64,000 nt of DNA from Phytophthora colocasiae (taxonomy: Eukaryota; Oomycota; Peronosporomycetes; Peronosporales; Peronosporaceae), in NCBI GenBank assembly GCA_018806915.1, contig JAGKQI010000074.1, positions 1 to 64,000 of the forward strand. Direction: 5' to 3'. A program made the position numbers and the translations under genes. Shown here in pieces: positions 32,442-45,152 of the stretch; position 1 is the first letter of the stretch, and each line of letters begins with the position of its first letter. The notes under the pieces are model-generated. The model was not told the DNA's origin, did no database searches, and was given only the letters and a program-made list of their open reading frames with translations.

Positions 32442-35400
32442 TTACACACCCACCGGGCGGTCTGACACCGGGTGTGCCCGATCATACGCGTCAACGATCG
32501 GGGCAATCCTGCCGTAGGGCCGTTCTTAACCGGGATCGCGACCTGGAAAATTTCAGGTTTTCTATAAGATCGCGATCCGGCCGTTCCTAACCGGATCGTG
32601 ATGCTGTAGCAGTGGTCTCCACACAAACGTAATTGTAAGATAAAAACAATGTTATTGCTTAATAATCACATTTCTGCCCTTTACAACAGCACAATTAACA
32701 TTAAAAATTCAACAGATGCACACACTTGTAGCTTATGACCTCTTTCTTGCTAGTGGTGTCGAAGAGCTAATGTATTTGTTTGTAAGCTGCCTTGGCAGCG
32801 CGTTGGAGCTGTTTGCGATCCCGCGATCCCACAAAGGTCGCGACCCGAAAACCAGATCGCGTGTGCCAAGCAATCGCGAAAATTTACATTACACCGACCA
32901 ATCACAGAGCTAGTTTGGGGTCGCGATCCCGGTTAAGAACGGCCCGTAGAGGCACCTCGAACTCCCACGAGTTCTGTGAGTGAGGGTAACCTCGCCACTT
33001 CACCAGATACTGGTCGTGACCTTGGCGACGACGCCGCGCCATCAGACGATCCACATGATAGTGAAGCTCGCCTTGCTCATCGAGCAGAGCAGGAGGTGGG
33101 CGAGCGATCGATGGGTTCTCGCGCTGCGAGTGTAAACGCGCTGCATTGCTTGCAGACCCGCGTCGGCTCGATGAAGGAGCACGACCACAACGTTGGTCAT
33201 CCGACCCATCGCTTAGCGACTGGTCTCGAGGAGACCTGGAGTTGCGGGGCCCGGTCTGAGTCGCCTCTGGTGCTGCATCAGCAGGTCTATGACCTCAAGC
33301 ATCACGTTGCTCCGGATCGACAAGACCTGTTGGTTCGGATGCAACCATCTGTGGCCACCTGCTGCCGTGCAGCCTTCGTCCGACTCGGCGCCAGCGCCTT
33401 AGAGCTCACAAGTCCAGGGTCCCGATATGGCTTAAGCAAGCCGACGTAGAACACAGGATGTGTTCGCATCCGCTTTGGCAAGCCGAGCGTGTATGCCATA
33501 CCCTTCTTGGCCACGACTGTGAACGGTCCGATGAAGCGCGGGCGCAACTTCGTCTTGAAGACGGCTGACACTGCGTGTGTAGGCAGGTTCTTAGTGTTTA
33601 ATAAAAACGTGGTCTCCGACCTTGAACTCCCACACATTGCCTCTACCTTTGGCATCAGCCTGTTCCTTTTGAACATCTTTGGCTTTCAGCCATCGCGTCA
33701 CGCACACGTCGTAAGACGTTCAATCTCATTGAGAGGAAGGCATCGACTTGCTTGCGAACAGCAAGGGGGCTGACATCAGCTAGCTCGGAGTCGAGCGACG
33801 GCACAGCCTCTCCCCCACTAAGCCCTAGACCACCGCGTGGCGGAGTGAGCGGGACGCGCGGATGCGCAAGACCGTTCACGTAGAACGGGGTGAAGCCTGT
33901 CGAGGCATGCACCGCATTGTTCATTGAGAACTCAACGAGAGGCGCTCCAACGCTTCGGCGTTTCAGCGCATACGCTGCGGAGGATGTCCTCCAGGACTCG
34001 ATTCACGCGCTCCGTCTGACCGTCGGTCTGCGGATGATCCACCGTGGACATGTCCAGTCGAGTGCCAAGCACTTTAAAGACGGACGTCCAGAAGTGACCC
34101 GTGAAACGGGGGTCTCGATCCGAGACAATGGTCTCTGGCAGCCCATGCTGGCGGAAAACCCGATCGATAAAGATCGTCGCTGTACCAGCGCCATCGACGG
34201 TGTCCGGCACAGCCACTAGGTGAGCCATCAGGTCCAGACGGAGTAATAACAGCACTCGGTGCGGACGGCGGTCGGGAATCTTGCTCAGACGGTCAACAAA
34301 GACCACAACACCCGTGTTACCTGCCAACACCCAGAGGGTACAGGCAAGCTCGCCAAAGGCGCCGCCGCATGCGGCGAGGGTTTAACCCGCTGACACGTCT
34401 CGCACGTGTGCACATATGTGCTGACCCACTTGTACAGCTTTGGCCACCAGTACATGGAGCTCACCGAGCAGGTCTTCTCGCGACCAAGGTGGCCGCTTGT
34501 GGGCGTGTCGTGGGCCTTAAAGAGGATACGATACTTCAGGTCCTCATCGTGAGGAACCACCACACGTGGTAGGCCATCCTGACCCATGCTGTAGTACAGC
34601 AGACCGCCTTCCAGGCTATAGCGCTGGAGCCTCTCCTTCAGGCGTCGTGACAGAGTCACCTTTGAGTTCTTAAACTCGTCGCTCCCTAGAGCTTGAAGCA
34701 GCGCGACACAAGAGTCGTCCTGAGTGTACACTGCTCGAACCATGTCCGTCAAGGACGACGTCACCGAGGTGACATGAGATAACTCATAGTCCGGGCGACG
34801 TGATAACGCGTCAGCGAGGACGTTCTGCCTGCCAGGCTTGTACTTCACCTCGAAGTTATACTCCGCAAAGAAGGAGAGCCATCGGGCCATCCTCTGCAAG
34901 GGGTGAGGCGACTGCGTCGCTGTGCGTAGTGACGCATGATCCGTGTAGATCACAAACGGCTTGGAGCCAAGCAGGTGAGCCCTGAATTTGACGAGAGCGT
35001 ACTTCATCGCAAGTAGCTCCTTTTCATGAACTGGATAGTTCTTCTCAGCAGCCTTGAGCTGACGAGACTCAAATGCAATAACGCGTTCGTGCCCTTCGGC
35101 ATCCACCTGTAGCAGGGCACTGCTGATGGCAAAGTCCGAGGCGTCATAGACGACAACAAACGGACGATCAGGGTCTGGCAGAGTAACGCACTCTCGTGCT
35201 CAGCGCGCCACACCTATTCGGTATCCTTCTTAAGGAGGTGCGTCAGTAGCCGAGCCAACTCAGCGTAGTTCTCGCTGTACTTGGGCAAGTAGTTGACCAA
35301 GCCAAGCCACTTGCGTAAGTCCTTCTGGTTCAAGGGAACCGGCCAGTCCACAATGGCCTTGACCTTTGCTGGATCAGCACGAAGGCCATGCTTCCCAATG

Positions 35401-36311
35401 AAGCACCCTAGGAAAGGGATTTCTTCCGCGCCAAAGACGCACTTGTCCGCGTTGGCGTACAACTTGTTGGTGCGCATGCACTCGAGCACTGCTCTCACGT
35501 GTTCCACGTGTACCTCGACATCAGTCTTCCCGTGCTCAGCACGACTGTGGACGAACACATCGTCAAAGTACGTCTGTGCGAATGCCCGTAGGGGCCTGAA
35601 CAACTGCGTCACTAGACGATTGAACGTTGCAGGCGCATTCGACAGCCCTTGGGGCATGACGAGCCACTCCCAGAGCATACCGCTCGGGGTGCTCACCGCT
35701 GTAAGCGGAATATCACTGGCTCGCATGAGCAGCTGATAGTACCCATCGACTAAGTCGAGCGCACTGTACATGGTGCAACCCACCATGTTGTTCTGAAGAA
35801 CATCCTTCCTAGGAATCGGCGTCTGCGCCGGAATCGTGGCAGCGTTGAGCTTGTTAAAAGCGTGAACGATACGCCACTTGCCATTCGGCTTTCTGACACA
35901 GAACGTTGGCGCGGAGTGCGGAGACTTGCTCTCGCGCACGAGACCCGCCGCGTGCTTAGCACGGAAGAAGGCGTCAATGACGTCGCATTGCTCTTTAGGA
36001 AGAGGCCACTGCCGGGTCACGCAGTATTTAGTTCCGGGAACTAAGTCGATCTCGTGACGAACGCCTCGGTCAGGAGGCAGGCCACTCGGTGGTTCCTTTG
36101 AGACAACGTCTCCATATTCCTTCAGCAAGGAGTAGAAGGGATCCGAGGGATTATTGAGGATCTCCAATCCACTCCTGGCGCTCAGCGCCTTCTTGACCTC
36201 GGTTAAGACGGACTCGTCCACGACGGATGATGAGTTTAACTCTTCTTCAGGTCGAAGGATGACCACCTCGGCGAGTTCGCCAGCCTTCAAGGCATTGCCA
36301 AAGTCGGCGAA
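32442..36311 (-). pseudogene. pol: Gypsy element F pol (RT-RNaseH-integrase-chromodomain), split by a MITE
   Basis: Minus strand. RT (36290-35214) has HAFNKLNAATIPAQTPIPRK, SALDLVDGYYQ, MPQGLSNAPATF and catalytic YFDD. RNase H is canonical here (VVYDASDFAI, HEKELLA, YTDHASL), after a frame change near 35190. The integrase zinc block ends in CETCQ. The core has SDRDPRFTG and HPQTDGQTERVNR, the GPF module RPRFIGPFTV, and the chromodomain QYLVKWRGYPHSQNSWE (32950-33090). The chromodomain is interrupted by the 429 bp MITE. Removing it with one TSD copy joins EVPLR to QDCPD. The stop TAA lies at 32442-32444 after another one-base lesion. Inactive because of several frame breaks. This is a different lineage from A/E: one canonical RNase H and no insert before YFDD. 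Confidence 0.9.
32517..32945. mobile_element. MITE with 27-bp terminal inverted repeats and GTA target duplication
   Basis: The left end (32517-32543, starting GGGCCGTTCTTAACCGGG) is the exact reverse complement of the right end (32919-32945). GTA flanks both sides (32514-32516 and 32946-32948). There is no coding capacity. A second, slightly diverged copy of the terminus begins at ~32577. A 3-bp duplication and a GGGCC start resemble PIF/Harbinger-type MITEs, though the usual TWA target is not matched. It sits inside the chromodomain of element F, and the empty site restores the frame. Confidence 0.85.
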
Positions 36312-37300
36312 CTACATCTCCTCTAACTCAAGGAGTTTGTCGGCGCTCGGCAGTCTGTCCAGCCAGACGCTGCCTTCGGCACCGCCGTCCACTCCATCGA
36401 CCAGAGTGTATAGCTGCCCACAGCCTTCCTGTGCGTTGACACTTGACGTCACGGACGACTCAGACGCAGCGCGTCTCGCCCATAGGGCCTTACGACTTCG
36501 TCGCCTAGCCGACGAACGTCCACTCGACGGAGTACGTGCCGCCGCACAGGTTTCGGCCCCTTCAGGTCCAGTGTCAGAGACACTCAGCGATCGACTTGGT
36601 CCACGACCAGTATCACTCGACGGAGTACGTGCTGCCCCAGTGAGCTTTGCCCACACGTTGACTCACTGTCAACCAGCGCTACGCGCTCAACAGGACTGCG
36701 GTCCTCGCACTCGGTGCTGTCCACTAACTCGGACACACCGACTTCCAGCATCATAGCCGACTCGGCTCGATGCTCGCGCCAATAGCGCTTCTGCTTCCTA
36801 GCAGAGGTGGGTTCATGACTCGCCAAAGCTCCACTAGGAGAGAAGGGCGTAGCTCCTAAGGTCTTCGACCTCCAATCGATCCATGGCTCGTGGCGCTCCT
36901 GTGGTGTAGTGGATCCGCTGGAATGAGCAGGGATCCAACGTTCACACACGGCGCCCAGACACTGACTAACGGAGGGGGTACTCCGATAACCGTGGGGTTG
37001 CTGAGGCTCACCTTGTGTACCCGTCAGTGGACGGGATCTGCTCTCTCAGGAACGGGAGAATGTACACAGGCGTGAGGGCTTGAACGTCCTTGGTGGGGAC
37101 TTGGGAGGTTGGACTTGCGTGGGTATTCCTGCACACAGGTCCTGGTTGGGGGGATCTTGGTCTTGGACTCGAAGATCTTGAGGATCCTTGGATCCGGGGT
37201 TGCCTTGGTGGGTGTGGGGGTCCTTTTCCTGTACTATCTTGCTTGCCGCCTCCTGTAGCGGTTGGTCTTTGGGTGGTTGAGAGGTCGAGGGATCCTACGG
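36312..37300 (-). pseudogene. Element F gag/protease-region remnants
   Basis: Upstream of the RT frame a TAG at 36312 separates LLELEEM from FADFGNALKAGELAE, so the pol ORF once extended further. Further upstream, minus-strand open pieces (36656-36312, 36949-36584 and ~37300-37008) in different frames encode Ser/Arg/Pro-rich sequence without a clear protease motif. The region ends abruptly at the truncated E2 LTR at 37307. Confidence 0.5.
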
Positions 37301-37306
37301 TTAAGC

Positions 37307-38599
37307 GCGCAACCCTCAAGATCTTCATGTACGTTGTAGCATTGGTGCTCCGTACTCTGGTTTCTTACTCAAAACTCTGGTACCTCTAATTCTGAGTGAC
37401 CAAGACTCTGAAAACCAAGTGATATCAGACTCTGAAAACCAGGATACCTGACTCTGAAACCACCGAAGATCCAATACCATACTAAAGCCAAGTGAACCCA
37501 AGTTCAAGTCACGCATTCAAGTGATTACTGACCTGCACATCCCCCGTAATGACGTCTCTACCTGTTAACCCATCGAGATCGGCTGCACAGACTGCATACT
37601 GAGATCAAGTCAAGATATCTTATATATACAAGAGCCAAGTGTACCTGACATATGAAGACTGACTGCTCAAAGGACGCAAAAGATGACAAGAAGAAGAGAG
37701 TTACCAGAGATATATTATAGTTATGAGGAAGATAAACGATAAACAGAGTTCAATTTGCTTGCTACTGCACAAGTCCGCTTGAGAGGTATCCAAGCCACTA
37801 CGTCATTATGTGCGTCGTGTGATCTCCACCAAATTCAATCCCCTTTGGTGGAGATCAGGTAACGCAGAGACCTGAAAGGACCCGCCTATTCCATATCCTA
37901 GTTGGGTCGTTTGTTTTGTCTCTAGCGGTAGCCCATTTCATATTGCTCGTTTGGACAGGATCTGGAAACTAGACAGTCGTTTTGAGAGTGCTAAGTAGAC
38001 TGTTGTATATAACCGATTGTATTGGTTTATATTTTCCCTCTATACTAGAGGGTGGTGCGCGAACGTAAAGGGATACCAGACAGACCAGGTGTCTGGTAGC
38101 AAGTCCCTAGTTGACCTGGAGTGCTAGCCTAGCCCACCGTTCAAGGGCCTAGAAAGAATAAGAACGGCTGTATATATTTGTATATTTTCGAACTCTGTGT
38201 ATTGGTTGTTTATCTCTGAAAGTCAGGTATCTCGGTTCTGGATTTGTGATATTCAGACACCGATTTCAGACTTTCTCTGGCTTATTAACCTCTTTTCGAC
38301 CGCCGACTCCCTGGAAACCAACTTGGTTTCCGGAGATTCCGCCTCCCGAACGCTCCTGAAAGGATTTTCCTGAATACCGACACCAGACTCCAAGGGAACT
38401 TCAACCCCTCTTTACATCGTATTCTCAGACTCCGGCGAGGGTCATATTTCCGAAGACAACGAACCCGCAAGGATACCGCAAGGTACCACACGCCAACCTA
38501 CCGTTGTACGGCTCTGAAAACCCCTTTTCAGTAGTCGTATAACTAGGGTTCACTATACGCCCCCTGCTCCGCGACCAAAGTTTCACCGACTTCGCGACA
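37307..38599 (+). mobile_element. 5' LTR of E2 (5' truncated)
   Basis: Homology to other E LTRs starts at GCGCAACCCTCAAG and runs to the terminal CTTCGCGACA at 38599. The first ~400 bp of a full LTR (compare 49446-51133) are missing. It contains a TATA-like TTATATATAC stretch (~37620) and repeated ACTCTGAAAACCA words. Confidence 0.85.
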
Positions 38600-38601
38600 A
38601 C

Positions 38602-38617
38602 TGGTGCGCGTGCCCGG
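38602..38617 (+). other. Primer binding site of E2
   Basis: TGGTGCGCGTGCCCGG starts two bases after the LTR and begins with TGG, complementary to a tRNA CCA end. The same sequence occurs on the minus strand at 49428-49443 after the E3 5' LTR. The tRNA was not identified. Confidence 0.75.
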
Positions 38618-38690
38618 ATTTTTGGAATCGTGATATCACCGGATTTGAGAACAAGAAGAGAAAGTTTCCTGTCAAGCGTCTACATTCAAG

Positions 38691-39408
38691 ATGGCTACAC
38701 CAGGATCTACGAGAGGAGGACGCCGTGGTCGTGGTCGGAGTACTCCGACACGTCAATCCAAGCGTCTACAAGGTCTGTCGCCTGACGAGCAACCAGACTT
38801 GGATGCTATCCAGAAGGCGGCCCGCGAGAGGAGGAAAGCTGCGCGAGAGAAGAAGGCAGCTGAGAGTGTGAGCGTCCCAGAACCGGCGGCCGAAGACCAG
38901 CCCGCTGAAGAACCAGAAGCTCAGGAGACACCTGCTGTCTCTGGTGAACAAGGGAAGACGGCCCGTCAGAAGTCGAAGCTTCTGGTGACGAGGTGACCAC
39001 CACCCGCGAGGGTGGTGATGAGGCGCCTGAGGGAAGCGCCGATATGGTTGAGCCCCCGGAAGTGATTGATCTGCGTTCAGATTCGACAACTTCCGGCCAG
39101 TCCGTGGATGAAGTGAAACCAGAACCCGGACTCTCTGGAAGTCAAGATCTCCGCAGTCCCCAAAGTCTGAAGACGCACCAATGTTTGATGACATGCTGAT
39201 GAAATCCGAAGATTCTCTGAAGACACCGTCGGACGAGTCTGGGAGGGCTGATTCGCTGGACGGAGAACGTACTCTGAAGTACGTGCGCCGTGAGTTCAGC
39301 CGCTGGAGAGATATGGATGCCGGCAGGGTCGTACCGCCAAACGTCAAGTATGTATGGCCGACGACGAAGCCCAGCGCCGATGTCTTCCAGAAGGCTGCTG
39401 GAGCGACC
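38691..39408 (+). pseudogene. gag: E2 gag N-terminus, interrupted by E3
   Basis: Starts MATPGSTRGGRRGRGR, a basic N terminus, then an Ala/Glu/Lys-rich helix. The frame stops at 38994, but an overlapping frame continues (SEVEASGDEVTTTREGG and onward), indicating a lost base upstream in the GAACAAGGGAAGACGG stretch. The first 101 codons are identical to E3 (49354-49049), then the two copies diverge. E3 inserted after position 39408, and the gag continues at 51134. Confidence 0.8.
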
Positions 39409-40921
39409 TGTCGCGAAGTCGGTGAAACTTTGGTCGCGGAGCAGGGGGCGTATAGTGAACACTAGTTATACGATTACTGAAAAGGGGTTTTCAGAGCCGT
39501 ACAACGGTGGGTTGGCGTGTGGTACCTTGCGGTATCCTCGTGGGTTCGTTGTCTTCGGAAATATGACCCTCGCCGGAGTCTGAGAGTTTGATGTGAAGAG
39601 AAGTTGGTGTTCCCTAGGAGTCTGGTGTCGGTATTCAGGAAATCCTTCCAGGAGCGTTCGGGAGTCGGAATCTCTGGGAACCAAGATGGTTTCCAGGAAA
39701 TCGGCGGTCGAAAAGAGGTTAATAAGCCAGAGAAAGTCTGAAATCGGTGTCTGAATATCACAAATCCAGAACCGAGATACCAGACTTTCAGAGATAAACA
39801 ACCAATACACAGAGTTCGAATATATACAAATATATATACAGCCGTTCTTATTCTTTCTAGGCCCTTGAACGGTGGGCTAACACTCCAGGTCATCTAGGGA
39901 CTTGCTACCAGACACCTGGTCTGTCTGGTATCCCTTTACGTTCGCGCACCACCCTCTAGTATAGAGGGAAAATATAAACCAATACAATCGGTTATATACA
40001 ACAGTCTACTTAGCACTCTCAAAACGACTGTCTAGTTTCCAGATCCTGTCCAAACGAGCAATATGAAATGGGCTACCGCTAGAGACAAAACAAACGACCC
40101 AACTAGGATATGGAATAGGCGGGTCCTTTCAGGTCTCTGCGTTACCTGATCTCCACCAAAGGGGATTGAATTTGGTGGAGATCACACGACGCACATAATG
40201 ACGTAGTGGCTTGGATACCTCTCAAGCGGACTTGTGCAGTAGCAAGCAAATTGAACTCTGTTTATCGTTTATCTTCCTCATAACTATAATATATCTCTGG
40301 TAACTCTCTTCTTCTTGTCATCTTTTGCGTCCTTTGAGCAGTCAGTCTTCATATGTCAGGTACACTTGGCTCTTGTATATATAAGATATCTTGACTTGAT
40401 CTCAGTATGCAGTCTGTGCAGCCGATCTCGATGGGTTAACAGGTAGAGACGTCATTACGGGGGATGTGCAGGTCAGTAATCACTTGAATGCGTGACTTGA
40501 ACTTGGGTTCACTTGGCTTTAGTATGGTATTGGATCTTCGGTGGTTTCAGAGTCAGGTATCCTGGTTTTCAGAGTCTGATATCACTTGGTTTTCAGAGTC
40601 TTGGTCACTCAGAATTAGAGGTACCAGAGTTTTGAGTAAGAAACCAGAGTACGGAGCAACAATGCTACAATGTACATGAAGATCTTGAGGGTTGCGCGGG
40701 TGCGCGGCGTCCGGCGCGCGATACTTGGTCTCTGTGGGTAAATATTGTGAATCCTTGAACCATCAATCATCGCGCTGGACGGTAACGGGATGAGGTCTCT
40801 CAGAGATACGTTCTTCTGAGAGACTTTCCGCCAGAACTTAGGCACTCATCGTCGAGGAAAGTCCGGTGACCAGACAGAGTGTAGTTGACCTTCAGAGTTG
40901 TGCACACTCTGAAGTACACTT
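39409..40921 (-). mobile_element. 3' LTR of E3 (5' part deleted)
   Basis: The LTR end (TGTCGCGAAG on the plus strand) lies at 39409. The upstream end is missing: at 40921 the LTR joins integrase coding sequence directly, so about 200 bp of LTR and the rest of pol were lost in one deletion. Confidence 0.85.
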
Positions 40922-43900
40922 CAGCGCGACTCAGACGATAAAGTACATCTCTAGAATCCAGAACGAAATCCTCAGCAACTCTGGCAAGCTTCCTGACTCG
41001 GGGTCGTGGTAAATCTCCCACATCGCCCTTCAGAAACTTCATGAGCTCAACCAAGTACGGGTCCTGGCTCTGATGCGCCTTAATCCGTCGCCAGCGTTCT
41101 GCCTGGAACTCCAAAGGCCCCAAAGGTCCTCGTTCCTCGTCATCCTCAGGCGGATTAGCGTCAAGCGGACCTTGGGCACGGGTTACAGCAATCAATATTC
41201 TGGCTGATCGAGGCAGGGGTGCGGATTCCGGACCAGAAACATCCTCAGATTCTGGTGACGCATTATGATTTTCAGAGTCTGGTATCTTTGGCTCTTGAAC
41301 TTCCATGGTCGGGACTGAGCGAGGCTTCATCAGTTTCTCATGAACTTTGGATACCAGTTGCAGGTGCATAAGCTCATCCTCATCTTGTACTCGCCAAGCT
41401 TCCCCAAGGGTCAAAGTCTTCGAGGTCAGGTAATCCGCCGCTTGGTTGAACTCGCGCTTCACATGCACCAACTTCAGAGTCTGAAACTTGGTTTTCAGAG
41501 ACTCAAATTCGGCCAACCTCCGTTGCAAGTTAGGCTGATTGCAGTTGATCAATCCCTGAGCCTGTTGTATCGCGATGCGCGAGTCTCCCACAACCACCAG
41601 TTCCTGTATTCCGTGGTCGAGTGCCATCTTCAGACCATAATGCAGGCCACAGTACTCTGAGTCGTTCACCGTGACATGTGTCAGAGGGAATCCTCGGGCT
41701 TCCAGAACACTCCACCCCGGGAGTTTCCAGAGTATACACCCACAGCTTCCCAGACGAGTAGACGTCTTTGCGGCACCGTCGAAACTCAGAACATAACTCT
41801 GATAATCTGCTTCCAGCATTTCCACACTGATAGGAACTGGCGGCTTGACTCGCCCCTTGACTGGGATCAGATTTTCAGAGACTTCGTCCAGATGCTCCCT
41901 GGGGGTAATGCCCGCACCGAGTATAGCTGGGAGTCCATCTTCATCACGCTGAATCCGGCGGATCTCCAAGTTCCACTGCGACAATTTCAGACCCCAGTTG
42001 ACGTTTCTGCCGTCGGAGCTCGATGTCAGCAACCATTTCAGGACAGAGTATCTGGTATAGACCACAATCACCGGACTTGACTCCACCAGAGCTCTGAAGT
42101 TTTCCAAAACTCTGAGGATCGCGATCACCTCCTTCTCAGCGATGTGATACCTGAGTTCGGCATCATTCAGGACACGACCTGTGAACCGGACCGGGTGAAT
42201 TATTCCCTCGTATTCTTGTCCCAAAACTGCCGAAGAAGCCCAAGGGTTCGCGTGTGGAATGACAACAAACGGTCTGGTTCGGTCTGGGTGTCTGAGTAGT
42301 GGAGTAGAGACTATCTTGCGTTTCAGAATCTCGAATGCCTCTTTCGCACGAGTCAGGTCTCGTCCAGCACGAATCTGCTCGTCTGTCAGCTCATAGAGAG
42401 TAGCAGCGATCACCGGTAAATCCTCAATAAACTTGTTATAATAATTGAGGCTTCCCATGAAACTCTGAACTCCCTTCAACGTAGACGGAAAGGCAGTGTT
42501 TCAACTCCTTTGACGATCTTGGGTGTTGCCCTCAGACCTTCGGCACTAATTTCGTGGGAGAGGTACGGTATCGACAACTTTCCGAACTCGCTTTTGGGCA
42601 AACTCACAGAAATGTTCCAATAACGAAGCCTGAAAAGCAGGGCGTTCAAGCCGTCACATAGTTGGTCCCAAGTTGGTGCTCCATGTGCGATGTCGTCGAT
42701 GTATGAACCCCTCCCCAGGACTGGGCCCATGCATGTGGGGACGGGAATATTCCTCTGAAAGACGGTCATCTGACTTGTGAGTGCTGGCATCTCTGAAATC
42801 GGAGTATGGTTCTCAGAGTCTGAAACTTGTTTTCAGAGTTCTGAGGCTGGAGTTGCAGAAATTCCAGAACCTCCGCATCAACTTCAGCTTCTTCTTCTGG
42901 TGACAGTCTGACAGTCTCACGAATCCCCACAGGCAATTATCCAACATAGCCTGATACACAAGAGGGGCGTTCTTCAGACCAAACGGCATCCTTACCCACT
43001 GAAAATGCCCAAACGGGCAAATGAAAGCTGATATCAGTCGTGCACGCTCCGTCATCCTGATCGCCCAGAAACCGCTAGCCATATCCAGGCTCATGAACCA
43101 CATAGCAGCCTCAAAACCGATTAGGAGGTCGTCAATAAGAGGCAGAGGGTAGCGCGACAGTTGAATAAAGACATTCACAATGCGATAGTCGATGCACATT
43201 CGTATGTCAACACCATTCTTCTTTAGAACGATCACGATAGGAGATGCCCATGGCGAGTTGGAGTACTCGATCAAACCAGTTTCCAGGAGTTTCTTCAGAA
43301 GCTCGTACACCTTCAGCATGAGATGAGGAGCGACGGATCTCGGACGTTGAGCTACCGGTTTGGCATCTCCCACATCCAGATCACAGACCACGCCCCTTGC
43401 CGGTGCGGGCGCTGCATTGCCGTCTCCCAGGAATATTTTCCTGTGGCGTTTCAGAATGTCACGCAGTTTCTTCTCCATTTCTGGGGTCGTCTTTCCTGGT
43501 TCTCCAACATCAGTGCTATCGATATCACACTCTGGTGTCAACTCTTCCAGCTCTGGTAGCATGACCAATTGATCACGTAATTGAGCGAGGAGTTCCGTAC
43601 CTTCTCGCATATACACACCTGGCTCCAGGTCTAATTCTTCACTCGAAACGTTCATACACCGCTCGTATTCCACTCGTAACTTTTCCACAGGCGTTCCAGG
43701 CATCCCGTAAATGGGAATATCCCAAGACTCGTCCATTAAGTCCAAACCGTCTGCATGCAACTCCGGAGTCTGAAGATTGTCTTGGAGACACTCAGATTTC
43801 GAGTCTAGGATGTCATCAACGATAGCAACGGACGTATCACCAGGGTCTGTATGCGAAGGGCTTTCAGAGAATATTTCCAAATCTCTGGTATCTGTACTGA

Positions 43901-45120
43901 TGTCCGCACTTCCCGTTGATTCACCGTGGCCACCATCCTCCGTCTGATGCATCCAGGGCGAAGCGCACTCGCTTCACGGTCGGTGGTGAGTCTGGTTTCA
44001 CGAACTGCACTCGCGCGTTATCGAACCTTGGACGCTGCAGTATTTCAGTCGGCCATGGGTAGTCTGGGCGGTCTACACACGGCGGTTGCGGCATCAGGGC
44101 CGCCAACTCCGCCTCTCTCTTCATACGTTTCTTAATCTCTGGTGACGGGGTGCTTTCCAGAATCAGAACTTCCCAATCACGATAAGCAGCGGAACCTGGA
44201 CGCACGAATCGTCCATGCCTTGGGAAGAAACCATATTCCACGATCCTCGCGACATCAGAGAGTTCATTGACCCACGTGTTCTTATCAGAGATATTTACCA
44301 CGCGAACATCCACAGGCCAAGATCGAGCCGCATAGATCAGCTGGGTAACCCAGCGATCACCGCGTCCGGCCCACACGACTTCCCTTTGGGGGTTCGTTGG
44401 TCCATAATCGATTCGGACAATAAACGCTTCGCCTGGACTCAGAAGAACAGCCTCACTTGGTCTAACCGACCTGTTACGACCAATGTGATCACCAGGTTCC
44501 CAATTACACATCATCACCACTACCTCGTCTGGTAACGACACCAGACCTTCGCGAGCACTAATTCCCACTCCAGCAGCAAACATAAAACCCATTCCCAAAA
44601 GCACGTCAATTCCTTCACCGATATTCGCGACCCAAACATCCACAATATATACCACTCTTGGCCCAAGTGTCAACTTGATCTCAGCGCTGGCACCAATATA
44701 CGTTGGAACACCACCCATTCCTGACACCTTGGTCTGTTTGTGCGACTTAAGTCTGAGTCCGAGCTTACGCGCAAAGTCGTAACTCAGAATATTTATGGTC
44801 GCACCAGTATCCAAGAGAATCTTGGTCCGATGGTCATTCACAGCACCATACACCATCACCACATCCCTCTTCGACCGATCAGGGTAGTTGTCCTCCCACC
44901 AGCCATAACACTCGCCATCCTTCAACCTAAACGACACTGTGTCGTCTGGTGTCGGGTCGGTGTTTTCGGCGATCTCAGGTAACTCGTTCCCTGAGTCTCC
45001 AGAAGGTATGGTCGATTCTTGGGCAAAAGTAGTCATGCATTGTTGGGTGTTATCTTGAGTCTTTCTCAGCTCTGGTCCTACACACACTAGAACACACAAC
45101 TCTGGGGTAACGCCATGCCC
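40922..45120 (-). pseudogene. pol: E3 pol (protease-RT-dual RNase H-partial integrase)
   Basis: Protease LLDTGATINIL (~44780); RT with IDYRIVN, SLDMASGFW and MPFGLKNAPL, a variable insert (~42790-42900), then YIDD (~42700). First RNase H is degenerate (IPHANPW in place of TDAS, EKE kept, YTRYS in place of TDH). Second RNase H is intact (SFDGAAKTS, NDSEYCGL, VVVGDSRIA, HVKREFNQAADYLTS). The chain ends in the integrase N-terminal region at LYRLSRA, where a deletion fuses it to the LTR. Frame breaks occur near 43940, 42800 and 42478. The element therefore lost the integrase core. Same lineage as A', about as diverged from it as two families would be. Confidence 0.9.
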
Positions 45121-45152
45121 GGCGCGTTTCGGATCCCCATCCGACGGGCATA

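Noticed and set aside
38900..39010. Possible programmed frameshift in E gag, present in both E2 and E3
   Set aside because: No standard slippery heptamer is seen. The two copies appear homogenised here (identical first 101 codons), so sharing the lesion is not independent evidence.
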